A stretch of DNA of 64,000 nt from Simmondsia chinensis (Eukaryota; Streptophyta; Magnoliopsida; Caryophyllales; Simmondsiaceae): contig JAGTTD010000002.1 of assembly GCA_018398585.1 (NCBI GenBank), positions 36,324,186 to 36,388,185 on the forward strand. Reading direction: 5' to 3'. Position 1 is the first letter of the stretch; the number at the start of each line of letters is the position of its first letter. Position numbers and translations under genes: made by a program. The notes under the pieces were generated by a model. That model searched no databases. It had not been told where the DNA came from and was given only the letters and a program-made list of their open reading frames with translations. Below, piece by piece: positions 1-10,579 of this stretch.

Positions 1-71
1 AAACACATTCCAGTAAAGTACAAGATAATTTACCCAATGTGCGTCAAGTTACAAAATTTTAGAAGTAATGT

Positions 72-1411
72 TGTAGAGCACAAAATTTCGAAGGCAGTAA
101 ATGAATGAAATAAATGCACCATAAAGTAGTATTTCTTTTATTTCTTCAGTAGAAAATGGGTACAATCTTTGTACACGTACAGTAATTACAAATATACGAA
201 AATCCTTTGATTCGATCTCCACGATACTTGATGAGTCCTTTGTTGATGGCTTGGACTTGGAAACTTGAAAGAGGGCACGAGGCTTGATCTCAAACAAGTG
301 ACTTCTTCAAAGTAGAGGGCTCATGGCTTGATCTCCATCTTCAAGGATGATTTGGGCTTTCGAACTTGGGGACTTAAAGGAGGGCATGAAGCTTGATCTC
401 AATCAAGTGATTTTCTTCAAAGTAGAGGGCTCATGGCTTGATCTCTGTCATGAAGAATGATTTGGGTTTTGAAACTTAGAAACTTGAAGGAGGACATGAA
501 GCTTGATCTCAATCAAGTAATTTTTTTCAAAGTAGAGAGCTCATGGCTAGATCTCCGTATTGAAAAAGGATTTGAGTTTTGGAACTTGGAAACTTGAAGG
601 GGGACATGAAGCTTGATCTCAATCAAGTGATATTCTTCAAAGTAGAGAACTCATGGCTTGATCTCCATTTTGAAGGATAATTTGGGTTTTAACTTTGAAA
701 GTAGAGGGCATGGAGCTTAGTCGTCTTTTTCATTTGAATTTGGAGGCTTTGGAAAGGAGAGTACAAGTAGTTCTATTTTATATTCCTTAGGAGAGTCTTT
801 GGCTCCTTTGTTTTTTCCCGCCCCCTCTAAATGAAGTGGGGCTCCCCTATTTATAGAGGAAAAGTCCTTGGACAAGAGCTTAACTTTGTAGTCGTGGGCC
901 CGAATTAGATTTAAAGCTTCACGAACTCAAGCTTACTTTGGCCTTAGGCTTTGCGGGCTTAACCTTTGACCTTTGACACAAAAGTCGTTTGGGTCTACAT
1001 TCGACTTGGAAATCATTTGGGTTTAAGGTTCAACTTTAAGGTCATTGTGTTTGATTCGACTTGGGAGTCATTTGGCTTGGGTTTGACTTGTAAGTCCTTT
1101 TGGCTTTAGTTTAGACTTAAGAGTCATCTGGGCATGATTCGACCTGAGAGTCATTTGGACTTGGACTTTGACTTAAGAGTCGTTTTGGGCTTGGGCTTTA
1201 ACTCGAGAGCCATTTTAGATTCAATTTGAGAGATATTTGGATTGGGTCTTAGAAGTCATTTTGAGTTTGAGGTTATTTGAGCTGACTCGAATTTAGTCAA
1301 AATGTTGACTTTAAGGAGTTGATCTTAGTCAAATGTTAACTTTTATTTAAATTGCTTCCTTTTCAAAGAGCGCATTAAATATATAAACGTGATAAAGTTT
1401 TCATGTCTACA
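72..1411 (-). repeat. 3' LTR of the gypsy-type element
   Basis: Starts TGTAGAGCAC and ends CATGTCTACA on the + strand, with 6-base inverted termini. The preceding five bases (AATGT, 67-71) match those after the other LTR at 17156. It aligns along its length with 15830-17155 and with the truncated copy at 26547-27847. An internal 110-bp tandem repeat lies at about 235-690. The second half is rich in GACTTNNGAGTCATTTNGG-like phrases. A TATA-like string (ctatttatagaggaaa, about 848-863) lies where the LTR promoter would be expected. Confidence 0.85.
235..690. repeat. 110-bp tandem repeat inside the LTR (about 4 units)
   Basis: The phrase AGTAGAG(G/A)(G/A)CTCATGG recurs at 311, 421, 531 and 641, an exact 110-base spacing. 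Each unit also contains GGCTTGATCTCC and GAAGCTTGATCTCAATCAAG. The same array is present in the other two LTR copies (about 16000-16430 and 26690-27120), so it predates the element's insertion. Confidence 0.85.
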
Positions 1412-1426
1412 AATTGCCCCCACTTT
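1412..1426 (-). other. polypurine tract of the gypsy-type element
   Basis: Read on the - strand this is AAAGTGGGGGCAATT directly before the LTR start TGTAGACATG. This is the usual form and position of the plus-strand priming site in plant gypsy elements. Confidence 0.8.
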
Positions 1427-2838
1427 AAGTTAGGACGGATGCTGTTTGTGCACCTTGATGTCATGGCTTGAAGTCCAATTATTTTGGAACGATTTTTTTT
1501 TTTTTAATGCTCCAAGTTTGAATTCGGAATAATTGAAGAATAACCAGAGCTGTTGTTTCTGGCAAGGATTTTATCAGAGGAAATTATATCATGAAGATTT
1601 GAGCAATATGCACATGAGCACTAAGAAAATTGGAAATTGAGGATTGTAATTGCTTTTTCATTTGAAGACTTTGTGATATGGCCAAATTTGGGAAGCTTTG
1701 GATATTAAATGATTTGGGTCTCCAAATCCTTCCTTTCGGGCGATAATTATCTTAGTAATTTCCCTTAGGAATTTCAACTTATTAGGCAAGAATCTCACAA
1801 AGAAATTTGACACCAAATATACCATTGTTTATTTAATAGTTTGCAATTCCAAAGGTGATATCATTCCCCATTCATGGATTACACATTTTGTTGGGGTCCT
1901 GAAGTATAACCGAGCTAAGGGAAGATCATCACCAGGTAATGTATCAAACATTCAACTTTCATAAGTTTTATCACTTTGAAATTCTGGAAATACGGCCTAT
2001 TTTGAATGTAGTTTCAAAACTTTTTTTTTTGTCCTTGAGAAAAATGAAATAGTGAGGAATTTTTTTTTAGAGAGAGGCAAGGTTTCTTTTTCACTTTTTT
2101 TTAATCAAAAATGTTCATTTTTTTTACCAATTAATACTTTCTAAAAGGCTTTTCTTATTTGAAGCAAGATAAATTTTTTATCTAAAATATCAATTTTTTT
2201 TACACCAATTAATGACAAATAAAAGGGCTCCTTGTGTGTGTGTGTGTGTTTTTTTTTTGAGACATTGAACCACTTTTTTTTTTTTTTAGAACAAGATTTT
2301 TTTTTTTTCAAATTGTTTATACAAATTTAAAAAAAAAAAAAATCAGGTTTTCTTTTTTTTTTTTCAAATTTTCTTTCTGCATTTTTTTAATAAAATTGAA
2401 ACCATCATATTTTTCTTTTTATTTTTTTTTTACATTTTTAATTCCTTTTTTTTTGTAATTTTTTTTTGCAAAACCTTTTTTTTATTTAAATTTTTTTTAA
2501 ATCCGAAAATTTTTCATAAATTAAAAAAAAGAAAATTTTCCTATTTCTGCATTTTTTTAATCGAATTTTCTTTCTGGAACATTTTTAAACATCAAAATTT
2601 TTTATAAATTTGCATACATAATTTTCCTTTTTTTTGGGTAAAATTTCCCCCTTTTTGTTTTAAATCAAAATTTTTTTTAAATGTTGTAGGTCATTTCAAG
2701 GCGTAAGTTCTCACTTTAGCAGCCCCTTCGAGGTTGTGCATCATGGAGTGGGCATTTTTGTCTCGAGGCATACTTATGTGCATCACACGTCCTTTTCCTA
2801 TTGCACCTTTTTTTTTTGCTGGAAGTTTGTTTTTTTTG
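1427..2838. other. non-coding, T-rich part of the gypsy interior
   Basis: No gene is supported here. From about 2010 to 2690 the + strand is dominated by runs of 6-14 T, with one (GT)n microsatellite near 2235-2250. By position this is the 3' untranslated region of the element. Confidence 0.6.
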
Positions 2839-3543
2839 CAAGACCTAACGACGACCTCGCGTGTGGGGAACCACACGTCTAACTTTGGTCCGTGCCCCCC
2901 CTCTGAGTCTTAGTTGGTGGTGGCCTTTCGAGTCCTTTTTGAGAAGACCTAGATGGCCCCGTGTGTGGGGAACTACACGTCTGACTTTGGTCTGTGCCCC
3001 CCACCGGGTTTTAGTTGGTGGCGGTCCTTGGAGTCCATTTTGAGAAGACCTGACGATGACCCCGTGTGTGGGGAACTCCACGTCTGACTTTGGTCCGTGC
3101 CCCCCGCCGGGTCCTAGTTGGTGGAGGCCCTTGGAGTTCATTTGAGAAGACCTGATGACGACCTCGCGTGCGGGGAACTACACGTCTAACTTCGGTCCTT
3201 GCCCCCCGCCGGGTCCTAGTTGGTGGAGGCCCTTGGATTCTATTTGAGAAGACCTGACGACGACGACGCGTGTGGGGAACTACACGTCTGACTTAGGTCC
3301 GTGCCCCCCATCGGGTCTTAGTTGGTGGCGGTCCTTGGAGTCCATTTTGAGAAGACCTGTTGACGACTCCGTGTGTGGGGAACTACACGTCTGACTTAGG
3401 TCCGTGCCCCCCACCGGGTCTTAGTTGGTGGCGGCCCTTGGAGTCCATTTTGGGAAGACCTGACGATGACCCCGCGTGTGGGGAACTACACATCTGACTT
3501 CTGTTCGTGCCCTCCACAGGGTCATAATTGGTGGATGGCAGCG
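2839..3543. repeat. 102-bp minisatellite (about 7 units) in the 3' region of the gypsy element
   Basis: The anchor AAGACCT recurs at about 2841, 2944, 3044, 3146, 3249, 3353 and 3455, a spacing of 100-104 bases. Units contain GTGTGGGGAACTACACGTCT and CCCCCCACCGGGT-like G/C-rich blocks, far more GC-rich than the surroundings. Because 102 is a multiple of three, the - strand stays open for short stretches, which explains a spurious 98-codon ORF. The right edge is cut by the copia insertion at 3544. Confidence 0.9.
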
Positions 3544-4517
3544 TGTTAAGTTTTAGGTCGTATTCCTAGGGTTTAAACTTATTAACTTTAGTCCCTGAAA
3601 AACATCACTAACAACAAACATTCAACACTTCAGATCTAGTTCAAGAAACCTGTAACTGTAGTTTAGCAAGATTCATCCAACACCGAACACATGCACAAAG
3701 AACACAGCGATAACAACGAGATTTTACGTGGTTCAGCCTTTAAAGAAGGACCTACTCCACGGCTCCCTATTTCTAGGGAAGTCTATCCACTATAAATCGA
3801 GTTCAAGTATTACAGACCAGACTTTAACGATATACAACTTTATACAAACCGATCCTTAAGGCTTCTAAGTCAGAAACCTAAAGACGAACGAAAATAAAGA
3901 GTAAGGGAAGAGAAAGCTCACAACCGAAGCCTACAAGGCTTCATACGTGCTCCAAACTACCAAGATTTGAACAATCAAGCCTTAACACCCACGGATATAC
4001 TCAATCGCCTTCGATCGCCAAAGCAAAATGAAAAGAGGCGGTGGCTGAAGAGAAAACAGAGAGAAATGCAAAAGCGTACGGCAAACCCTAAAAAGAGTCA
4101 GTATATATAGGCAACAGAACTCTGATCCGTGGCAAGGCTCCAAGGTTCAATCTCGGCCGTTCGTACGAACCAGATCAACGGTCCATAAAAGCCCACAAGA
4201 AACACAAATAGTTGTCCCGGATGGCTGACGCGTGGCAGCCACTAATAACAGAATCTGGGAAGCTTCCTCGAGAAGCTTTGGGCAGCGGGTAGTGGCACGG
4301 GCAGGTAAATATAGCACACGGGCAGGGGCAGCAACGTCATCTTACCACTTTAGCTTATTTAAATGAATTTTAACAGCTGGGTACAATAATAACTTTAACC
4401 AAAAATTACAACTTATGCCACTTGACATTTACACCCTTTGATCTATAATATTTGAACATTTCTTGACTTAAATTTTTCTTGACATAGTTAAGTCATATAG
4501 GGACCAATTTTACAACA
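3544..4517 (-). repeat. copia 3' LTR
   Basis: TG...CA-bounded 974-bp repeat matching 8667-9650 almost base for base. It includes a TATA-like stretch (tcagtatatatagg, about 4099). Confidence 0.92.
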
Positions 4518-4530
4518 ATTCTCCACCTTG
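4518..4530 (-). other. copia polypurine tract
   Basis: The - strand reads CAAGGTGGAGAAT immediately before the LTR start TGTTGTAAAA, as expected for plus-strand priming in plant copia elements. Confidence 0.8.
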
Positions 4531-4592
4531 GTACCTATATGGGTTAACTACTGGACATTCCCTAGTAATAGGAGCAAAACAAATTGGGTTCG

Positions 4593-7500
4593 TCATCCAT
4601 GATCCCAATTACTTTGAACCAAGTTAATACATTTAAGTAACTTGTCCAAAGTCAAAATTTTTGTGCCCATATCCACTGGATTTTCAGCAGTACAGATTTT
4701 TCGCAGTTCAACAGTGTTCCTTTCGAGCATGTCGTTCACAAAATTCCTCTTGATAGCTAAGTGCTTAGTCCTATCATGAAACACGGGGTTTTTACACAAT
4801 GTAAGGGCTGATTGACTGTCCGAAAACAGTACGGGAGGCCCGTTATCGAGGTTTATTTCTGACAGTAAGCCTCTCAGCCAGATAGCCTCTTTTATGGCTT
4901 CTGTGAGGGCCTCAAATTCAGCCTCAGTGGTTGACAGCGCAGTCACAGGCTGCAACTTAGACTTCCAACAAATGGCTCCACCATTTAAAGTGTAAATGTA
5001 AGCACTAGTGGACCTCCTTTTATCTACGTCTCCCCCAAAGTCAGAATCGGTGTAACCTATCAATCTAAGGTAGGTTTTTGTCCATCCAAAAGTAAGTCCC
5101 AGTTTATAGGTTTGTTTAATGTACCTTAACAGCCACTTAACTCCATCCCAATGTTCCTTTCCGGGGTTACTCATAAACCTAGACAAAACACTTAAAGGGA
5201 AAGCTAAGTCTGGACGTGTACAAGTCATAGCATACATTAAGGAACCTATAACATTAGCATATGGGACTCTTTCCATTTGTTTCTTTTCTATCTCATTCGT
5301 GGGACACTGTTGAACTGTATACTTATACTAACTTGCTAAGGGCAATTTTACAGGTTTACATTCAGACATGTTGAATCTAACCAATACCTTTTCCAAATAC
5401 CTTTGTTGAGATAAGTGCACTGTTTCAGCTGCTGGATCCCTGGTAATTTCCATACCAAGTATCTTCTTGGCCTTCCCTAGATCTTTCATATCGAACTCAG
5501 CACAAAGCGTTAGTTTCAAATCATTAATATGGTTCATGGATTTACTGGCCAGCAGCATATCATCCACATAAATCGAAAAATACGGTGCATCAACAGTATC
5601 AGCATGTTTATAATAAAAACAAGTGTCATGTATTGATCTACTAAAGCCCCTACTTCTTATAAATTGGTCAAAACGTTTGTACCATTGTCTAGGGGATTGT
5701 TTTAGGCCATATAAAGACCTCTTAAGTAGACAAACATGGTTTTCATGGTTTGGTTCAATAAAGCCCTTAGGTTGGGCCATAAAGATTTCCTCATCCAGCT
5801 CACCATGAAGGAAAGCTGTTGTAACATCCATTTGTTCCAGAAATAGGCTAAACTTAGCCGTTAGTGCCATAAGTATTCTTATAGTTGTGTGCTTTACAAC
5901 GGGAGAAAAAATCTCATTATAGTCTACACCTTCTTTTTGTGAAAAACCTTTTGCAACTAGTCTAGCCTTGAACCTTGGCTGTCCAGATGATGTATCGGGT
6001 TCTTTTACCTTATAAATCCACTTAGAACCTACCAACTTCCTATCCATTGGTTTAGGAACCGAAACCCAAGTTTTGTTCCTTTTGAGGCTCTCCATTTCCT
6101 CTGTCATGGCTTTGAGCCACTGTTCAGAGGCAGCCCCACTAATAGCCTGAGAATAAGTGAGAGGTTCTGATTTTACATAATCTAGGGCAGTATTTAGGGC
6201 AAATGCAATACAATTTGCACTGCCAAACCTGACTGGTGCCCTAATTTCTCTCCTCTCCCTATCCGTAGCTAGTTGGTAGTTTGATAGGTCTGTTTGTTCA
6301 ATTGTTTCTTGAGGTTCAGTGCTCCCTTCAGCACTGTCGGTCACCTCTTCCTCAGGATTTAAGGTCTGGTTTTCCTGGTATATAGGCTCTGGTGGGCTAA
6401 TCTCGAACTCGTAGAGTTCAGGATCATACTTCCTAGGGTTGGAGGAAGTGGCTGCTGTTTTCTCCAAGTAAGGGAATTCCTCTTCATTAAAGGTCACATC
6501 CCTACTAATTATGATTTTGGTTCTGTTTCCATCCCTAACACCCACCCTATACCCCTTTACACCATCCGGATAGCCTAGAAAAACACCTTTTACAGCCCTG
6601 GGTTCAAGTTTTCCTTCAGATTGATGTGCATACGCAGCACATCCAAAAACCTTTAAAATAGAATAGTCGCTTGTTTTTCCAGTCCATTTTTCCTCAGGGG
6701 TTTTAAAGTCAATTGCAGAGGAGGAAGTACGATTAATTAGATAACATGCAGTAGCTACAGCCTCCCCCCAAAAGTTTTTACCAAGTCCTGATGCAAATAA
6801 CATGCATCTTACCCTGTCTAGGAGCGTATGGTTCATTCTTTCAACGAGTCCATTTTGTTGGGGAGTTTTCCTAACAGTGTTGTGTCTTTTAATACCATTT
6901 TGAGCACATAAACTATCAAATTCAGTGTTTATATATTCAAGTCCATTATCAGTTCTAAGTACCTTAATCTTCCTACCTGTTTGATTTTCTATAAGGTTCT
7001 TCCACCTAACAAAGGCAATAAAACATTCATCCTTTGTTTTAAGTAGGTAAACCCAAACCTACCTAGAGAAATCATCTACCATAGATAGAAAGTAGTATGC
7101 TCCACCTAAAGTGGGTACCCTTGCTGGTCCCCACAGGTCAGAGTGGATATAGTCTACCGGTGACTTAGTTATATAGATTCAAGATTTAAAAGATAGTTTA
7201 TGGTGTTTTCCAAATATGCATGACTCACAGAAATCAGGTTTAGACACATAACCCACCCCCAACAGCCCCCTCTTGTTCAGCTCATTCAGACCCCTCTCTG
7301 ATACATGTCCTAATCTTTTGTGCCAAAGGTTGGTTAGGTCAGTTTTCTCTACAATAGAGCAGCCAGCAGGAACTACGTCACCTCTAAGCACATATAGACC
7401 GTTCTTGACCTCTCCTCTTAGCATTACAAGGGAACCCTTAAGGACCTTGATTACCCCCTGTTGTGCCTTTAAGGTCATACCAGCCTGGTTTAATTGTCCT

Positions 7501-8624
7501 AGAGAAATTAGGTTCCTTCTAAGTTCAGGCACATGCCTAACTCCCTTTAGGCTAAAGTCAATCCCATTTGACCCTTTAACCCTAACTGACCCTATCCCAA
7601 CTACTTGGCATCTGTGGTTATTTCCCAACAGCACCTTTCCCCCAGCTACAGTCCAGTATTCAGTAAAGAAGGATCTATCTGAAGTCATATGGAAGCTACA
7701 CCCTGAGTCTAGAACCCACTCAGGTGTAGTTTGGTCTGTGGATACTACTAATACTTCAGCGGAGTCATATCCATCATTAAATTCAGTGTTGTCAGTTGTG
7801 CCGTTAAATTTTCTTTGGTAATCTGGACAGTATCTTTTAATGTGTCCTAGTTTACCACACTCATAACATTTTACTTTATTACAATCTCTTCTAGGTCTTG
7901 AACTCGATCTGTTTCGACTCTTACTTCTTCTCCTATCTTTATTGTTGTAGTTATTATGGTTGTTATGATTGTTATGGTTGTTATGGTTGTCTCGAGTCTT
8001 TGTCCTACCCCTGACTGATAGCCCTTCCCCACTGTTACTGGTTGGTGGGTACTTCCCTTCCTTCCTAAGTTCTAGGATCTTGGATCTTAGGGCCTTTGTT
8101 ACGTCTTTCAGTGCCACAGTGTCACGTCCATATCTTAGTGTGTCTTTAAAGGACCTAAGATATTTAGGTAAGGCACATAGCAACAATACAACCAAAAATT
8201 CATCAGGAACAGTAACTTTAACGTTTTCTAGATCTTGACAGATTTTATGGAACTCATCTATAGAGTCCTCTAGGGGTTTAGTCTCACTCACCTTAAAGGT
8301 GAAAAGGGATTCCATGCACAGCATCCTATTGGACAATGACTCAGACTTATAGATTTCCTCTAACTTAGCCCATATATCTGCTATGGTCTTTTCAGAGCGG
8401 ATCTGATTAAGTACCGAGTTATCAAGACTAAGTAATAAAGAAGCATAAGCTTTATGTTCAATTTCTACTTTCTCCTTTTCAGTTAGATAAGTTGGTTGAT
8501 CCTTTTCGGGCAAAAGTGCAGTTCCAGCACCTTGTGCCATAAGGATTGTTTTCATTTTTAGTTTCCATAGGTTGAAATCATTCCTACCGTCAAACCTTTC
8601 AATATCAACCCTAGCAGACACCAT
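4593..8624 (-). pseudogene. copia gag-pol polyprotein with three in-frame stops
   Basis: One - strand frame starts at 8624. Gag follows, with a UBN2-like region and a CX2CX4HX4C zinc knuckle (CYECGKLGHIKRYC, about residue 253) preceded by an Asn/His run from a (ggttgttat)n tract. The protease site is WVLDSGCSFHM. The integrase HHCC region lies near 7330-7190 and the integrase core in 7178-6840. RT carries FLHGELDEE and YVDDMLL; RNase H carries TDSDFGG, TTEAEFEAL and FSDSQSA. Stops are TGA at 7179-7181 (start of integrase core), TAG at 7063-7065 and TAG at 5328-5330 (RT/RNase H). The frame is otherwise continuous to 4593, so decay is by point mutation. It cannot make an intact polyprotein without readthrough. 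Confidence 0.92.
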
Positions 8625-8650
8625 ACTGTTTCTTTAAGGTAAAGAACCTG

Positions 8651-8664
8651 ATGCTCTGATACCA
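8651..8664 (-). other. copia primer-binding site (initiator tRNA-Met type)
   Basis: The - strand reads TGGTATCAGAGCAT two bases after the 5' LTR end. TGGTATCAGAGC is the classic complement of the initiator methionine tRNA 3' end used by plant copia elements. Confidence 0.92.
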
Positions 8665-8666
8665 CT

Positions 8667-9650
8667 TGTTAAGTTTTAGGTCGTATTCCTAGGGTTTAAA
8701 CTTATTAACTTTAGTTCCTGAAAAACGTCAATAACAACAAACATTCAACACTTCAGATCTAGTTCAAGAAACTTGTAACTGTAGTTTAGCAAGATTCATC
8801 CAACACCGAACACATGCACAAAGAATACAGCGATAACAACGAGATTTTACGTGGTTCAGTCTTTAAAGAAGGACCTACTCCACGGCTCCCTATTTCTAGG
8901 GAAGTCTATCCACTATAAGTCGAGTTCAAGTATTACAGACCAGACTTCAACGATATACAACTTTATACAAACCGATCCTTAAGGCTTCTAAGTCAGAAAC
9001 CTAAAGACGACGAAAATAAACAGTAAGGGAAGAGAAAGCTCACAACCGAAGCCTACAAGGCTTCATACGTGCTCCAAACTACCAAGATTTGAACGATCAA
9101 GCCTTAACACCCACGGATATACTCAATCGCCTTCGATCGCCTCAAGATCGCCAGAGCAAAATGAAAAGAGGCGGTGGCTGAAGAGAAAACAGAGAGAAAT
9201 GCAAAAGCGTACGGCAAACCCTAAAAAGGGTCAGTATATATAGGCAACAGAACTCCGATCCGTGGCAAGGCTCCAAGGTTCAATCTCGGCCGTTCGTACG
9301 AACCAGATCAACGGTCCATAAAAGCCCACAAGAAACACAAATAGTTGTCCCGGATGGCTGACGCGTGGCAGCCACTAATAACAGAATCTGGGAAGCTTCC
9401 TCGAGAAGCTTTGGGCAGCGGGTAGTGGCACGGGCAGGTAAATATAGCACACGGGCAGGGGCAGCAACGTCATCTTACCACTTTAGCTTATTTAAATGAA
9501 TTTTAACAGCTGGGTACAATAATAACGTTAACCAAAAATTACAACTTATGCCACTTGACATTTACACCCTTTGATCTATAATATTTGAACATTTCTTGAC
9601 TTAAATTTTTCTTGACATAGTTAAGTCATATAGGGACCAATTTTACAACA
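8667..9650 (-). repeat. copia 5' LTR
   Basis: 984-bp TG...CA repeat paired with 3544-4517. It is followed by the TSD base string CAGTG at 9651-9655. Confidence 0.92.
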
Positions 9651-9655
9651 CAGTG

Positions 9656-10400
9656 AATTCAGGTGGACAGGTGACATTTAGAAAATTTAGTTTAACATGA
9701 AAGTTGTTTTGAATTTGGGTTTGACATGAAGATTGTTTTGAACTTGGATTTGACATAAACATTGTTTTGGATTTGAGAGCGATGTGAAAGCCAATTTAGA
9801 TTTAGGTATGACGTAGAAGTCAATTTTGGTTTAAATTTGACTTAGAAGTCTTTCTTTCCTTTTTTTGGAATGACGTGCAAGTCAACTTTGGTTTGTCGTG
9901 GCATAGAAGCAAATTAGGGTTTTTTTTTTTTTTTTTGAATGACTTGAAAATCAATTGAGATTTGGATTTGATATTAATGTCGTTTTGAATTTTGTTACGT
10001 CTGTTTGGATTTAGGTATGACATAAAAGTCAATTTGGGTTTGGATTTGACTTAGAAGTTTTTCTTTCTTTTTTTATTTTTGGGAATTACGTAGAAGTCAA
10101 CTTTGGTCTGGCGTGACATAGAAACCAATTAGGTTTTTTTTTGGGAATGACGTGGAAGTTAGCTTTGGGTTGACATGGGGGGGAATGACTTCGAAGTCCA
10201 CTTTGGTTTGGCGTGACATAGGAGCCAATTAGGGTTTTTTTTTATTTTATTTTATTTTGGGGAGATGACTTGGAAGTCAATTTGGATTTGGATTTGGATT
10301 TGATATAAATTCGTTTTGTATTTGGGTAGGACATGAAAGTCAATTTGGGTTTGATTTTGACATAAAAGTCATTTTTTTTAAAAAGTTAAGAGTGCATGGT
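9656..10400. repeat. degenerate GACNTNGAAGTC-type repeats in the gypsy interior
   Basis: No gene. Phrases such as GACGTAGAAGTCAATTT and GACTTGGAAGTCAATTTGG recur every 40-70 bases, separated by T runs. They resemble phrases in the LTR (about 960-1260), so this block and the LTR probably share an origin. Confidence 0.6.
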
Positions 10401-10579
10401 GAATGACACTCACTTAGCATAAATTCTTTTTGTTAAGAAATGCGACTGTGCATGAATACATTATGTATTTGTGTTGCCTATGTACCGTCAGGGACGAAAC
10501 TTCCCTTTTGGATCAAGCCATCATGTAGTCCGAAAGGTGAAAAATATTTTTTAAGAAAAATTTGGCCGTTCACAATTTA

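Larger units (their letters stand above)
3544..9650 (-). mobile_element. Ty1/copia retrotransposon nested in the gypsy-type element
   Basis: LTRs of 974 and 984 bp both begin TGTTAAGTTTTAGG and end TTTTACAACA. The flanking five bases are CAGCG (3539-3543) and CAGTG (9651-9655), a target duplication with one C-to-T change at a CpG. The PBS matches the initiator tRNA-Met type and the PPT is in place. Between the LTRs lies one gag-pol frame interrupted by three in-frame stops and no frameshift that I could find. Organisation (gag with CCHC, protease, integrase, RT, RNase H) and motif style fit the Tork/Tnt1-like branch. The LTRs look nearly identical by eye; the clearest difference is an extra ~10-bp CTCAAGATCG-type duplication near 9140 in the right one. 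Confidence 0.92.

Noticed and set aside
72..1411. Solo LTR
   Set aside because: A matching LTR at 15830-17155 with the same AATGT flank, plus PPT and PBS facing inward, shows that it is the 3' LTR of one long element.
2845..3141. 98-codon - strand ORF
   Set aside because: It is the translation of a 102-bp minisatellite whose unit length is a multiple of three; it stays open by periodicity only.
7273..7821. 182-codon + strand ORF
   Set aside because: Antisense shadow of the copia gag/protease/integrase frame.
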